Shown here piece by piece: positions 12,041 through 21,765 of a stretch of DNA of 64,000 nucleotides. A model generated the notes under the pieces. It searched no databases. It had not been told where the DNA came from and saw only the letters and a program-made list of their open reading frames with translations. Where the stretch lies: NCBI GenBank assembly GCA_016271365.2, contig JADMNL010000028.1, forward strand, positions 53,710,001 through 53,774,000, written 5' to 3'. The position numbers were made by a program, and so were the translations under genes. Source of the DNA: Neoceratodus forsteri (lineage: Eukaryota; Chordata; Ceratodontiformes; Ceratodontidae). Numbering within the stretch: position 1 is the stretch's first letter; each line of letters opens with the position of its first letter.

Positions 12041-12565
12041 TTCTTTTTTTTTGCTACTTTATTTCTCTCCTGGTCTGCTGGCTCTTCCTCCACCATTCCC
12101 CCCAGCCCCATCACCCCAGCATCCACTGGTACTCACCTCCACTGCAGTTTTTTTCTCGAGGTGCCCAGCTGGCTGGGTGTGGCACCTGTGAGGGACCAGT
12201 TTCATTCTGATGGTCACTGTCTTTTTCCCTTTTTTCTCTCCCCGCGAGTACGGCAGCGTGCAATGACACCAGTGACTGAGCTGTGCATGATCCCACACAC
12301 AGCACACCGGGCATCTGCTCCACAACTGCCCCTTCTAGCTGTGGGTCCATTGTGCCAGCCCCCAGCTACCACTAGGGGCCAGACAAGCAGCAGACTCCAT
12401 CCTCACCCACTCCCTGGAAGAGGAGAGTTGTCTTCCTGATGCTCAATCCTCTCCCTCCCTGGCTAACCCCCGGTGACCCACTTGCACCGTGAACATGGGT
12501 TGCCAGCATGGCAGGAGGTAAGGCAGTGATGCCTCAGCCCTCCATGCCACTGTGCCAGCCCTTAA
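12041..12565 (-). mobile_element. SINE-like retroposon X, copy 1
   Basis: The reverse complement aligns to 48,099-48,630. Shared landmarks are CAGTGGCATGGAGGGCTGAGG, CTTACCTCCTGCCATG, GGGAGGGAGAGGAT, and GACCCCTAGTGG-type text. At its 5' end (right side) it shows TGGCACAGTGG, which fits the pol III A-box pattern. At its 3' end (left side) it has an A-rich tail (a T run on the plus strand near 12,046). This suggests an RNA-copied, non-coding retroposon of about 500 bp. No B-box is convincing, so the pol III assignment is tentative. The open frame at 11,999-12,439 across it is a Pro/Ser-rich artefact. Confidence 0.55.
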
Positions 12566-13319
12566 TTTTCTTTTTAGTTTACTTTATTCCTGAACTGAGA
12601 TGTGTGGTTTTGAATTTTAAATTGCTACTCTCTTGCTGTGTCCACCATGAAAAAAAGTGAACATCTTGGTGTGGTGCTATGCTATGTATCATCAGAAACT
12701 TGTGTAAGCATGAACCTGATACAGCCACAGTGTGATTCTAGTTCTTACAGTCAAAACGTAACTTCAACGGAAGAGATTTTATAACCATTGCTAGTGGTGA
12801 TCATATTTGTTGAATTAGGTTATTAATTATAAAACTAGTAATAAAATTTGTTTTACAAGTATATGAATGAATTAAAAATGCACTGATGATGAATCTTAGG
12901 ATGTCATAAATACAATATTGCTTAACTAGACTATATGATGACACTTTTTGCTGAGTAAAATACTGCTGTTTCAAATGGATGCATTTTAAGTCACATGGAA
13001 AAAACGTTTGGTACAAAAATGTTTTGGTTTTGAGAGCTCTTTGTATCATTACCACTTCTTTTAGTGGTTGGAGTTTCTGGTGACATTTTTTGCTTAGCAG
13101 TCTCTCTTTACCTACAGACTACAGAACAAGCAAAAATTTTAGAAATCTCTATGCAGAAAGTTCCAATCATAGTTTGTAAAATGAAAGGTTCAACAGGATG
13201 GAGCATATCCCAGACATCATTATGACCTTTGTGGAATTAAGCAAATCATTTGTCAAACATGTAACAAACATGCCACATTACAAACCAGCAGGACCAGGAA
13301 AACCACATGCTGCAGGTAA
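12566..13319. other. Unassigned AT-rich DNA
   Basis: I see no recognisable element, gene or strong repeat structure. Confidence 0.4.
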
Positions 13320-14421
13320 CAGAGAAGCTAAAGGGTGGTGGTGAATGGCAGTCACTCAAGAGATGGCACAGTGGCCAGTGAAGTACTCCATGGATCAGTA
13401 GTAGGGTCACTCCTCTTCAGTGTCCTAATAGGTGACATTGCTGAGGAACTGGATGGAAGGGATGTCTTTTTGTAGATGGCACAAAAATCTGCAGCAGAGT
13501 GGACAACCAGGAAAGGATAAAGAAAGTAAAAGTGATCTGGGGAAACTTGCGGTGTGGTCTAGGGTGTGGCAACTCAGATTCAGTGCCAAAAAATGCCAAG
13601 GCATGCATCTAGGAAGGGGAAACCTGGGGTGCTGTGTATAAGATATGGGGGGAGGAGATATTAAGTCACAAAGCAAGAGAGAGACACCCTGGGGTAATCA
13701 TATCTGATTATGTCAGGTGGCAGGGCTGTGCAACAGGGCAGTAATTAAGGCTAGTCAGCTGCTGGGTTGCACAGGGAGGGGGAGTTTTAGCAGAAGAAGT
13801 GAGATAGTGTTGCCACTATATCATTGTCTATTGAGACCCCACCAAGAGTACTATGTTCAGTTCTGGAGGCCACATCTCCACAAGGGCACTGATGGGGTGG
13901 AAGCAGTTCAGAAGAGAGCTACCAAAATAGCTTGTATGTGTGTATGTGTATGTGGGGGGGGGGGTTGCATGAGAAACCGTTTGAGAAGAGGCTGTGGGAG
14001 CTCAACATGTACTCCCTATAGGTGAGGAGAGTGAGAAAGGACATGACTGAGACCTATAAGTTCCTCAAAGGAGTGAATAAGGTGCAAGAGGGAAGTCTCT
14101 TTCAGTGGTGGAGGAGTACCAGAACACGGGACTTGCTATAACGCTTGGAGGGGCAGAGTTTAAGAGAGATACGAGAAAATACTTCTTCACAGAAAGGGTA
14201 GTGAATGCCTGGAGCAGCCTGCCAGAAGAGGTGGTGGGTGCAAAGACAGTGGAGATCTTCAAGCATGCATGGGATAAGCACATAGGCATCACAGGGAGAT
14301 GAAAGGTAGGAGGGAGGGACACCTGTGACCAAATAAGGTCCAGGGTGCATAAACAGACAGAGAAAATAGGGCAGACTAGATGGGCCTACCGGTACTTTTC
14401 TGCCAACAAATTCTATGTTTC
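13320..14421 (+). mobile_element. CR1-like LINE copy C, 5'-truncated
   Basis: This begins in the late RT palm. A degraded text corresponding to LFxDGTKIC (the FADDT region) lies near 13,470. It continues through the C-terminal domain: [31 protein letters not shown] and VQKRATKI in the frame 13,717-14,025. The last block (RKYFFTERVVNAWSSLPEEVVGA) is in 14,105-14,302. It ends at about 14,421 with TTCTATGTTTCTAAG. A G-run expansion at 13,952-13,964 and a TGTA microsatellite interrupt the reading frame. Confidence 0.85.
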
Positions 14422-14469
14422 TAAGTGCCAAAGACTTTTCCCAAATAGAGATGAAACTCCAATTGGATT

Positions 14470-14710
14470 TTGATATTCTTCAAAAAATGATATGTCTCTG
14501 CATAAATGGTTCTCAGTGAGGAAAAACCCAGTCTATAGTTTTTTATAGAAAAGGTACAAAAATTAAAGACATTTGTGAGCTAAAAATACAATTCCTATAT
14601 GGGTCCACCATCAAAGAAACATACCTGGGAGTAGACATAGCAAACAATTTAAAAACCAATTGCAGTGTTTTGAAAATGCTTTTACCATATTTTATTTGCT
14701 CACTGTGAGA
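14470..14710 (+). pseudogene. Possible LINE RT thumb fragment
   Basis: One frame reads approximately SLHKWFLSVEKTQSIVFYRKG, then ELKIQFLYGST, then ETYLGVDIANNLK. That matches the general LINE pattern of an N-x-x-KT block followed by a YLGV-x-I block. The frame is broken by small indels and no catalytic block is present. It may belong to the same element as the C-terminal fragment at 16,225-16,580. The clade cannot be assigned. Confidence 0.4.
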
Positions 14711-14794
14711 ACAACCACTCCATACATATTGTAAGGAATGTGCAGAAACAGTCATTTCTCATGTTCAGATGTTGTTTTACTGCCTTTTTTGAAG

Positions 14795-14918
14795 TTTTCA
14801 CAGAAAATCTATTAGACATTTTCAGCTCAGCTAACAATCTTGGGTGAGTGCTTATTCCATTCAAGCAACAATGACATAATTTTCCTCAAGGTCCTGGTAG
14901 CTTAGTACATCAAAGTAT
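14795..14918 (+). repeat. Left arm of an inverted pair
   Basis: This is homologous, in opposite orientation, to 15,733-15,850. The shared core reads CAACAATGACATAATTTTCCTCA, flanked by GTCCTGG.AGCT.AGTACAT. The arms are about 80% alike over roughly 120 bp and enclose a MITE, a GT repeat and unassigned DNA. They are probably two oppositely inserted copies of one old repeat. Confidence 0.65.
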
Positions 14919-14996
14919 GACTTTTAAAAATCAGTCTTTGCTTCCAGTTTTCTGGTGGGGGTCTATATTAATGAAATTGTTCCAGTAAGACGCCAT

Positions 14997-15334
14997 GGGC
15001 CCGATTCCAGAAGGTGGGTGCAGGGCTTGCACTAAATCCTGTGTCTACCGCAAAGTTTGACGTCGCTGCACCAAAGCCCTTGGACATAACTCTGCACTGT
15101 TCCAGAAGGGCTGGTGCAGTTGCGACAGTTCTCCCACTTTGCATCAGGGTTTGGCTCAAGCCTTGCGCGGGATACCACAGATGCAAAGTTAGACCAGCGG
15201 GAGATGGTCTAACTTTGTGGCATCAGGGGAGTTGCAGCTTCTGAATAGAGATTTTGATGCAAGTTGACACTTAAGGCCAACAACCCTGCCGCAAATCCCC
15301 TGCAACAATCGCAGCCACTTCTGGAATTGGGCCC
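14997..15334. mobile_element. Harbinger-like MITE
   Basis: Inverted ends read GGGCCCGATTCCAGAAG on the left and the complement of GGGCCCAATTCCAGAAG on the right. CAT flanks both ends (14,994-14,996 and 15,335-15,337), a 3-bp duplication typical of the PIF/Harbinger superfamily. The interior is 338 bp long and non-coding. The superfamily call rests on target-duplication length and end structure only, since no transposase is present. Confidence 0.6.
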
Positions 15335-15671
15335 CATAAGTAAATATCTGTCAATTTCCTTAAGCTGATCAACACTTGGTGCTCAGTATCACTTCTCCTC
15401 AAAAAAAAACAAAAAAAACATTAACAACATGACAGGTTCTTAACATGAACATTTTTGTTTCCTTTGCTATCTTCCTGCCCTGAATGAACCCCAACAGCTT
15501 CCTACTTATTTCAAAGTATTGTCCCATAGAAATTATTGATTAATCTGGGAAAGTAAATAAATATTTATCTGTAATGCTGTATCAATAAAATTCAATAGGC
15601 AAAGATCCCCAGACAATTGAAAGTAAACATGAATTGTTGCCATTTTGCAATCTGATGTACTGTAGATCAGT

Positions 15672-15709
<38 letters not shown>
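15672..15709. repeat. (GT)n microsatellite
   Basis: About 19 GT/TG units run almost uninterrupted, followed by an imperfect TATGTGTAG. It generates the poly-His/Thr artefact in the minus-strand frame across it. Confidence 0.95.
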
Positions 15710-15716
<7 letters not shown>

Positions 15717-15732
15717 GTTGGGTGTGTGGGTA

Positions 15733-15850
15733 TGTACTGAGCTGCCAGGACCCTGAGGAAAATTATGTCATTGTTGCCTGAATGGAACGAGCTCTCACTC
15801 AAGATTTCGCCAGCTGGTTTAAAAATGTCTGAGGGATTTTCTGTGAAACC
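15733..15850 (-). repeat. Right arm of an inverted pair
   Basis: This is the reverse complement of the 14,795-14,918 repeat, with about one mismatch in five bases. The minus-strand translation in this arm (FHSGNNDIIFLRVLAAQYI) mirrors the plus-strand text of the other arm, which confirms the relationship. The translation itself matches nothing I know. Confidence 0.65.
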
Positions 15851-16224
15851 ATCAAATAGGAGAGGATTAAAATAGTATCTGTAGGTGACAAATGGCAATT
15901 TTTTCATTTCATATGTAATAAAGAAGGCCTGGTTGTCCTTATGTTAGGTAAAAGGAGTTAAGTTTATAATACGTTTGTAATATATCTGCAGTTGATCTTT
16001 AAGTTTCAAGAAACATACTAAATCCACTATCAAAAAAGTGAATGAGAAACTGGAAGCCCTCCACTGAAATGCCTGTCTGATACTGAAAAAGCAAGATTGA
16101 CCCTAGTCACTTTATTTGCTACTGCCCATTCTGGAGTATAGAAGCATAGCCTACCAGCATGCAAGTAACCAGCTGCTAGCACAAAATGGCAAGATTTGTC
16201 CTTAGGTGCCCATACAACACCAAC

Positions 16225-16580
16225 CATCACACAAGCACAAAACACTAAACTGGGATTCCCTCAGATTAAGAAAAGCGAACTCTTGGGTGCTCACGGTCTA
16301 CAAAATCATCATGGGCATGATTACCAGATATTAAGGACTAGCAAACTATTTCCCAAATGACATATATGACATGCAAGACATCAAAAACAGAGGCTTCCAT
16401 GTAACTAGGGTCAATACCTACTACAGGAACAAAAGTCTAGATTACTTCATTCTCAAGACATGGAATTCCTTTTCCCCAAAATCCAGAGGGAGTAAATCCC
16501 TGGCTGAATTTAAAGCAGTAGTATTTGTTAGCAAAAAATTCATCATATAATTTGTTTAGCAAAACTGTATTTCTGATTTT
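16225..16580 (+). pseudogene. LINE RT C-terminal fragment
   Basis: One plus-strand frame reads LRLRKANSWVLTVYKIIMG, then KNRGFHVTRVNTYYRNKSLDY, then FILKTWNSF and GSKSLAEFKAVVFV. The basic segment, a tyrosine-lysine helix, WN-x-(L/F)P-like text and a final S-L-x-x-F-K are the usual closing features of CR1/L2/Rex-type LINE ORF2 proteins. One stop is present near 16,335. The clade is uncertain. Confidence 0.5.
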
Positions 16581-16992
16581 ATAAGACATGAAAGAAACCC
16601 CTATGATATATATCACTGTTTTGTAAAATGTATCCTTACAATTTTTTCTTATTTGCAAGACAGCATATATTTATCCTAACACATCTGTCCTACTGCCACA
16701 TTCTAAACACTATCCCCACCTACTTGCACATATAAACTCAATTATATTAAACAAAAATTCTAGGCACTTAACCATTATTCATTCCCCAGTCCCATTTACA
16801 ACACTGCCACACATATATAATACATACTTCTCAAACCTTAAAGAAAAAATACACTTTATCATCAGATGTCTGTGTTTACCAAGTACTGTGCCCATGATTA
16901 AAATAATTTGAACCCCCTCCAAAATGTGCCCTCACATGAAACTGCATGTTTAACTGTAAAGAGAATTAAAAAATGTATTCTAAATGTATTTC

Positions 16993-17195
16993 TGTATAGC
17001 ACAGTGGTTTAAGGCTCTGAGCTGCAAATCTGGTGACATCCAGCAGACCAGACCTGGGTTTGAATCCCACAGTTTCTACTTGCATACTGTGTGACCCTGA
17101 GCAAGTCACTTAACTTCCCTGTGCTCCCAGGTTGCACCTGTAGAAAAGCTTTCAGCTTAGTGTGCTACTCCTGGTTAAACAACTAAATGCATTAT
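16993..17195 (+). mobile_element. tRNA-derived SINE with MIR-like tail
   Basis: The tRNA-like head has an A-box (TAGCACAGTGG, 16,997-17,007) and a B-box (GGGTTTGAATCCC, 17,055-17,067) at suitable spacing for pol III. The body then reads TGTGACC.TGAGCAAGTCACTTAAC..CCCTGTGC, close to the MIR/CORE-SINE 3' region that is shared with L2 tails. The end reads CTGGTTAAACAACTAAATGC. This text recurs at 46,576-46,808 (minus) and 58,987-59,088 (3' part only), so it is a family. An L2 partner exists in this genome (8,790-11,262) and could supply the retroposition machinery. Confidence 0.85.
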
Positions 17196-17235
17196 TAACA
17201 ACAATGCTTTCAAAGTTTTGAAACTACTAAAGACA

Positions 17236-17236
<1 letters not shown>

Positions 17237-17275
<39 letters not shown>
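17237..17275. repeat. (TA)n microsatellite
   Basis: About 19 uninterrupted TA units lie immediately left of the long hairpin at 17,283. TA-rich insertion targets are common for inverted-repeat elements. Confidence 0.95.
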
Positions 17276-17277
<2 letters not shown>

Positions 17278-17282
17278 TATGC

Positions 17283-17628
17283 AAAAACTTCATTAATACA
17301 TCATTTAGGGTTAAAACACAGAAAGTAAGGAAATGAGACCTTTAGGTTGCCCTCCCCCATGTACCCCATCCTCCCGAGATTGACAGATGAGTGTAGGAAT
17401 ATTGTTGTGAGGCCTAAATGTCACCCCATTCCATGTGTAATGATATTCCAAGCCACAGTAAAGAAGAATGGGGTGACATTTAGGCCTCACAACCTCAATG
17501 ACACACTCTGTCATCTGTCAATCTCTGGATGGTGGGAGGGTACACAAGAGGGGAGGAGCAACCCTAAAGGTCTAATTTCCTTACTTTTTGTGTTTTAACG
17601 CTAAATGATGCATTAACAAAGTTTTTTG
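17283..17628. repeat. Long hairpin (about 150-bp arms)
   Basis: The left arm (17,283-17,431) and right arm (17,466-17,628) are reverse complements with scattered mismatches around a 34-bp loop. Landmarks are CATCATTTAGGGTTAAAACACA against its complement at 17,588-17,610, and GAGGCCTAAATGTCACCCCATTC, which is exact in both arms. The translations on opposite strands mirror each other for the same reason. It is either a foldback DNA element or a locus that would give a long double-stranded transcript. Confidence 0.85.
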
Positions 17629-17800
17629 AATAGAGTTTCCTTGCTTTTTGAGAAAGGATAGAAAAGTAGAAAGTTGCAAGTTTCTGCCTAACATAACAGT
17701 ACAAGTATTGAATATCATATGTATTGCTGGGAGCACATATGGTTGGGAGTGTGGTGCCCTTTGGGCCCCATGGTCCCACCACTTCAAAATAAAACAAAGT

Positions 17801-18275
17801 TTCATTCATCAGAGTGGCATAATTCCACACCTGTTTACATGTCAGACACCTAGCCACTGAAAATTACCTCCATGGCAGTAAGGCTAGGTACCCTATAAAT
17901 GTGACGCCACTACCAAAATGAAAACATTATACGCAAAATGTAAAATGTGTCATGCAATATCTCTACAGCAAATTAAATTTCCAACACCTAAATACCATAA
18001 TTCACATGTACAGGACATCCCCTCAACACCCTCCAAATTTCAATTTAAAAGACCAAACCGTGTCCGAGATATGACATTTTAAAGTTTGAGATTTTCATTC
18101 ATCAGAGTGGCAGAATTCTGCACCTGTTTACATTTAACACACCTAACAACTGAAAAGTAAGTCCATGGCAGTAAGGCTAGCTACCCTATAAATTTCAAGC
18201 CACTACTACAATGCAAAACACTCTCCGCAAAACGTAAACTGCACCACATGAAATCTCCGCAACAAATGTATGTAT
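17801..18275 (+). repeat. Tandem duplication, 293-bp period
   Basis: TTCATTCATCAGAGTGGCA begins at 17,801 and again at 18,094. After each start the same order follows: CACCTGTTTACAT, a CCATGGCAGTAAGGCTAG block, TACCCTATAAAT, and CGCAAAA.GTAAA. The second unit stops near 18,275, so it is incomplete. Similarity is roughly 80%. It is non-coding. Confidence 0.75.
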
Positions 18276-18647
18276 GCACAGTGTCTTGTTTGGAAAATAA
18301 ACATATGAGAGCTTATATTGTCGAATCAGATCTAACTTTTTCTGCATGTAATCTGACTATGGTTCCAGTTTGTGCTCAAAGTACTGTACTGTTGCTATTT
18401 CCATTTCTCAGCCTCCGTACACTGCCATTCAGGTACCAAAGGGGCAACACAATCTATCTGAAAGCTAATAAACATAAATCAAACCCTACCCAACTGAACT
18501 TTTCTCAACAAGAAGGACATTGTCTTCACCAACTAATACAGAAAAGGCAAAGTCTAGCAACTAAAACATCTTGGCAGACCCAATTTTTTCTTCAAAATGA
18601 TGAAACATTGCTTAGGTAAAAGAAAACTGGAGGTTACGATGGAACAC

Positions 18648-18687
18648 AGGAAGGAAGGAAGGAGGGAGGGAGGAGGAAGGAAAGAAA

Positions 18688-18744
<57 letters not shown>

Positions 18745-18769
18745 CAGACAGACAGACAGACAGACAGAC
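18648..18769. repeat. Compound (GGAA)/(GAAA)/(GACA) microsatellite
   Basis: The strand is purine-rich, with GGAA and GGGA units passing into about fifteen GAAA units and then six GACA units. It produces Lys/Arg-rich or Phe/Leu/Ser-rich artefact frames on the two strands. Confidence 0.95.
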
Positions 18770-19034
18770 CTGGAGGAGTAACAGCGAGTGTTGCCCTGCC
18801 TGAAATGAAGCCTGTTCCCAAAGGTGTGTTAGAAATGCCTGCTTCACCTGGAAGGGGGTCAGCTCCTATTAAAGAAATGCTGCAAGATGCCAACAACAGC
18901 CCTCGAGCTGAGGACCATATTTCATCTGCAGATTTGGAATAAACACCCATTTCAGGTACTGTTAATTTTAATTATTTGGGCACTATGTTAAATGTAACTG
19001 CTCCAAAAAAACTACATTATATGGAGACAGATGA

Positions 19035-19963
19035 GTCTCAAACAAGGCTTCAGTTAACTCCATTTTGGGAGTATTTAACTCCCAAAAATAAGGCAAAAAC
19101 TTCCAAAATAAAGAGGGAAGAAGTCATTGACATCCAAACGTAAAAATCAAAATTGGATGACTTCCAAAACTGAAGGTATAGAAGTTAAGAAATTATGACA
19201 TTTTCTAAAATAAATTATATTTTGCCACTATTTGTATTAACATGCAAAAATTGTTCCTTCTTAGAAAACTGGCTTTAAAGAATAACTTTCCTGATGGTCC
19301 AAAAATGTTAGCCTGTAGTCATTATATGCAGTACTAGACCAGAGCGAGTGTATGCATTTGTTATTTCTGGTCAAGATTTACTCTGCCTTTCATAATTTGG
19401 ATTTGTTTTGAGCCCTGCAGCACTTGCCTTTGTTGTTCAGCTGCTGGGTTGCTATCTCCTGATGACATCACTATCGGGCAGAGGAGTGACTCACACTGTG
19501 CAGTACCGTGCAGTTGCAGCAGTGTTGCAAGGGAAAACTACCACTACTCTGCATACATACTGTGTTCCTCCTTACCCAAGCAATGAATTATGCCAAAATC
19601 TAAATGCCTTGTTAGTTTCTTTTTTGTTAAATTGACTTTGCCCTATAGTGATGTCAGCAGTACAACCCTGGGTCCAGAGCAAAACCAGGCTTGCTATAGA
19701 AGCTCTGGTACACCCTGCAGTTTTTAGCACCTCAGAATGCAAAGATTAACTGCAGCATGCAGTAATGAAATACAATTCCAGAATCAATGCAAGAAGGAGT
19801 AATTTATGCATGAAAGTCAAAAGGACCAGGAAAGTTGCTCTCTAAAATTGTGGGATCTGGGAAGTATTTTGACTTCAAAAAAATGGAATGACTCCCAGAT
19901 TTTGACTCATGGAAGTATTTGACTTCTACAACAAAATAAATTAACTGAACCCCTGGTCTCAAA
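19035..19963. mobile_element. hAT-like MITE with 8-bp target duplication
   Basis: The element is 19,043-19,955 (913 bp). It is flanked by perfect 8-bp direct repeats GTCTCAAA at 19,035-19,042 and 19,956-19,963. Its ends are inverted: CAAGGCTTCAGTTAACT on the left, and the complement of CAGGGGTTCAGTTAATT on the right. An 8-bp duplication plus CA-starting terminal repeats are hAT-superfamily hallmarks. No transposase is encoded. It inserted into L1 ORF1, since the L1 reading continues on both sides. Confidence 0.8.
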
Positions 19964-20215
19964 CCAGGCTCAAACAACAAGTGGGGAACAGCATTACTTT
20001 GCCTGATAAATCAGAAAAAAATACTGAAAATGAGGGTTTAGAATCAGGGATGGGCCAATGTCTTTCTGCAAAACTTAGAAAAAATAGAAGCCAAAATTGA
20101 AATAATGGTGAGGATGGAATGAAAAATAGACCAGTTCAACATACTTACATGTTTGTTAAAAGAAAACCACGAGTTAAACTCAGACCTACTGCAAGAGCAT
20201 CAATGAATTTCAGAT

Positions 20216-20784
20216 TTGGAGGACATGGTTCTCCCTTTGGAACAACAGGTGGATGTATTACAAGAGTCCCAAAGGGATTCACAAAATAAACTGACAGACT
20301 TTGAAACTCGAGCACATAGGAAGAACATACGCTTAATTGGGGTCCCAGAAATTAAGGGTTCACAAAAGACTTTATGTGAATCATTAAATCAAGTGGTGGC
20401 TGATTTTCTCAATGCTGACCCTGATAAAATCAATACACAAGTTATTTGCATACACAGAGGCTATAGCGCTAATACAGGTTCGGGCCCCCCAGACCCATTA
20501 TAGTGAAGCTCTGCAAATCATAATATGAAGACTTAATTATGTCAGCTGACCATAAAAAAAGCAGGTCACCATGTTGGGAGCATCGCTCTCAATTTTCCAT
20601 GATTAAAGTTGTTTTACATTGGAAAAAACTCTGGGAAAATAACATAAAAGTGTCCTTACTCCCACCCACCAGACTTAAAGTTCTTATTGATGGAGTCAGC
20701 CTGTTCTTTGAGTCACCAGAAGATGCACTGAAGACTTTAAAAATCAAACTGCTGGTCTTATTTAAAGAACAGTCTGTTCGCTGA
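20216..20784 (+). pseudogene. L1 ORF1p, middle and C-terminal part
   Basis: L1 ORF1p is an RNA-binding chaperone packaged with L1 RNA. The frame 20216-20503 gives the end of the coiled coil (EQQVDVLQESQRDSQNKLTD) and then the conserved block RAHRKNIRLIGVPE at the start of the RRM-like domain. The frame 20539-20784 gives the C-terminal domain (RLKVLIDGVSLFFESPEDALKTL). A frameshift or stop lies near 20,503. The N-terminal part lies upstream of the MITE. The copy is inactive. Confidence 0.78.
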
Positions 20785-21637
20785 AGAAGTATCGTAGAGA
20801 GAACAGAAAGGGGGTAGGCTCTTCAATATGTCTAGGAAGGGGAGGAGGAGCTTAATGTCTGATTTCAAGATTGACAAGTGTGGATCTTTGTTATGATGTA
20901 TATGGTCTATAAATATCATAGTGATTTCAAACTGTTCTAATTTTATAGTTAAAACTCATACAGCGTGAGTCACAGCACTAGAATTAATATGGTATAAGAA
21001 TTAGCAAATGTGTAATTAAGCCGTTCTTATTTTAATATAGAAGTTGCACTCTGAGTAATGTTCCTGAAATAATATGATGTCATTCATGCTAAATTCATGG
21101 TTATATTTGTGAAATGAAAGGAAAACGGGTTGCTCACGTTTTCTCTTTTTAAGCACTTTGGAAATTTAAAAAAAGGAGCTGGTGTGGCTCAGTATCTGTT
21201 TACTGTAACTGTTTCTATATAACTTACTTTTTCTTTTTGGCTGCTAGGAGGAAGGGGAAGGGTTATCGCAACATAATGGGTAATATGTGTGTTCCCATTG
21301 GAACGCAGGAGAGGGGAACTCTTGCCTGCCTGAAAGGTAGGTTGTTTGCGACGAGAATGAAACAGTCACTTTTTTAAGTTTACATGCAGGGTCTTTTAGA
21401 CCCTTATACAGCTTTTCTGGGGAGGAATCAGTAGACATGACAATGGCTAGTTCACTGCTTTGTCAGATTTTTGTGGGTCCTTATATATTGGTGGATTTTA
21501 AAAAATAAGTGCAGAGATCTGTTAATGCAGGGATGCTTAGGGGGTTCTATGATTGTGAATTTTCATCTCTTTTTCAACCAGGAGGGTAACTTATTGTTAA
21601 AGCAACCAAGTCGCTACATATATAAAAAAAAACACAG

Positions 21638-21760
21638 TTTAATAATGGGCAGGCAAAAATGCTTATCTTGTGCCACCTGGAATGTGAATGGTTTGGGCGC
21701 CCCCAAAAAATGTATGCGCATTTTATCATACATAAATAAACAAAAAAATTGACATTCAAT
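21638..21760 (+). pseudogene. L1 ORF2 endonuclease, first part
   Basis: CATWNVNGLGAPKKCMRILSYINKQK matches the opening of the L1 apurinic-like endonuclease, with the catalytic N of WNVNGL visible. In intact L1 this is followed at once by the catalytic Q-E-T motif. Here the reading is lost at about 21,760 and picks up at 29,655 beyond a large insertion. Confidence 0.75.
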
Positions 21761-21765
21761 GTACT

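Larger units (their letters stand above)
18771..21765 (+). mobile_element. L1-like LINE, 5' portion (interrupted)
   Basis: This contains ORF1 (from about 18,800 to 20,784, split by a MITE at 19,043-19,955) and the first 40 codons of ORF2 (WNVNGLGAP at 21,674). ORF2 stops abruptly at about 21,760 and resumes at about 29,650 on the same strand, so a block of roughly 7.9 kb sits inside the element. The order ORF1, spacer, endonuclease is standard for L1. Confidence 0.75.

Noticed and set aside
11999..12439. 146-codon Pro/Ser-rich frame
   Set aside because: Runs across retroposon X, in antisense to it, and the frame is not kept in the second copy at 48 kb.
15533..15907. 124-codon minus-strand protein with a His/Thr tract
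   Set aside because: The tract is the GT microsatellite and the remainder lies in an old inverted repeat.
16993..17070. Functional tRNA gene
   Set aside because: A- and B-boxes are present, but the rest does not fold as a tRNA and continues into a SINE body with related copies elsewhere.
18597..18803. Lys/Arg-rich small protein
   Set aside because: Direct translation of a GGAA/GAAA/GACA microsatellite.
18554..18950. Minus-strand Phe/Leu/Ser-rich membrane-like protein
   Set aside because: Complement of the same microsatellite; hydrophobicity is a codon artefact.
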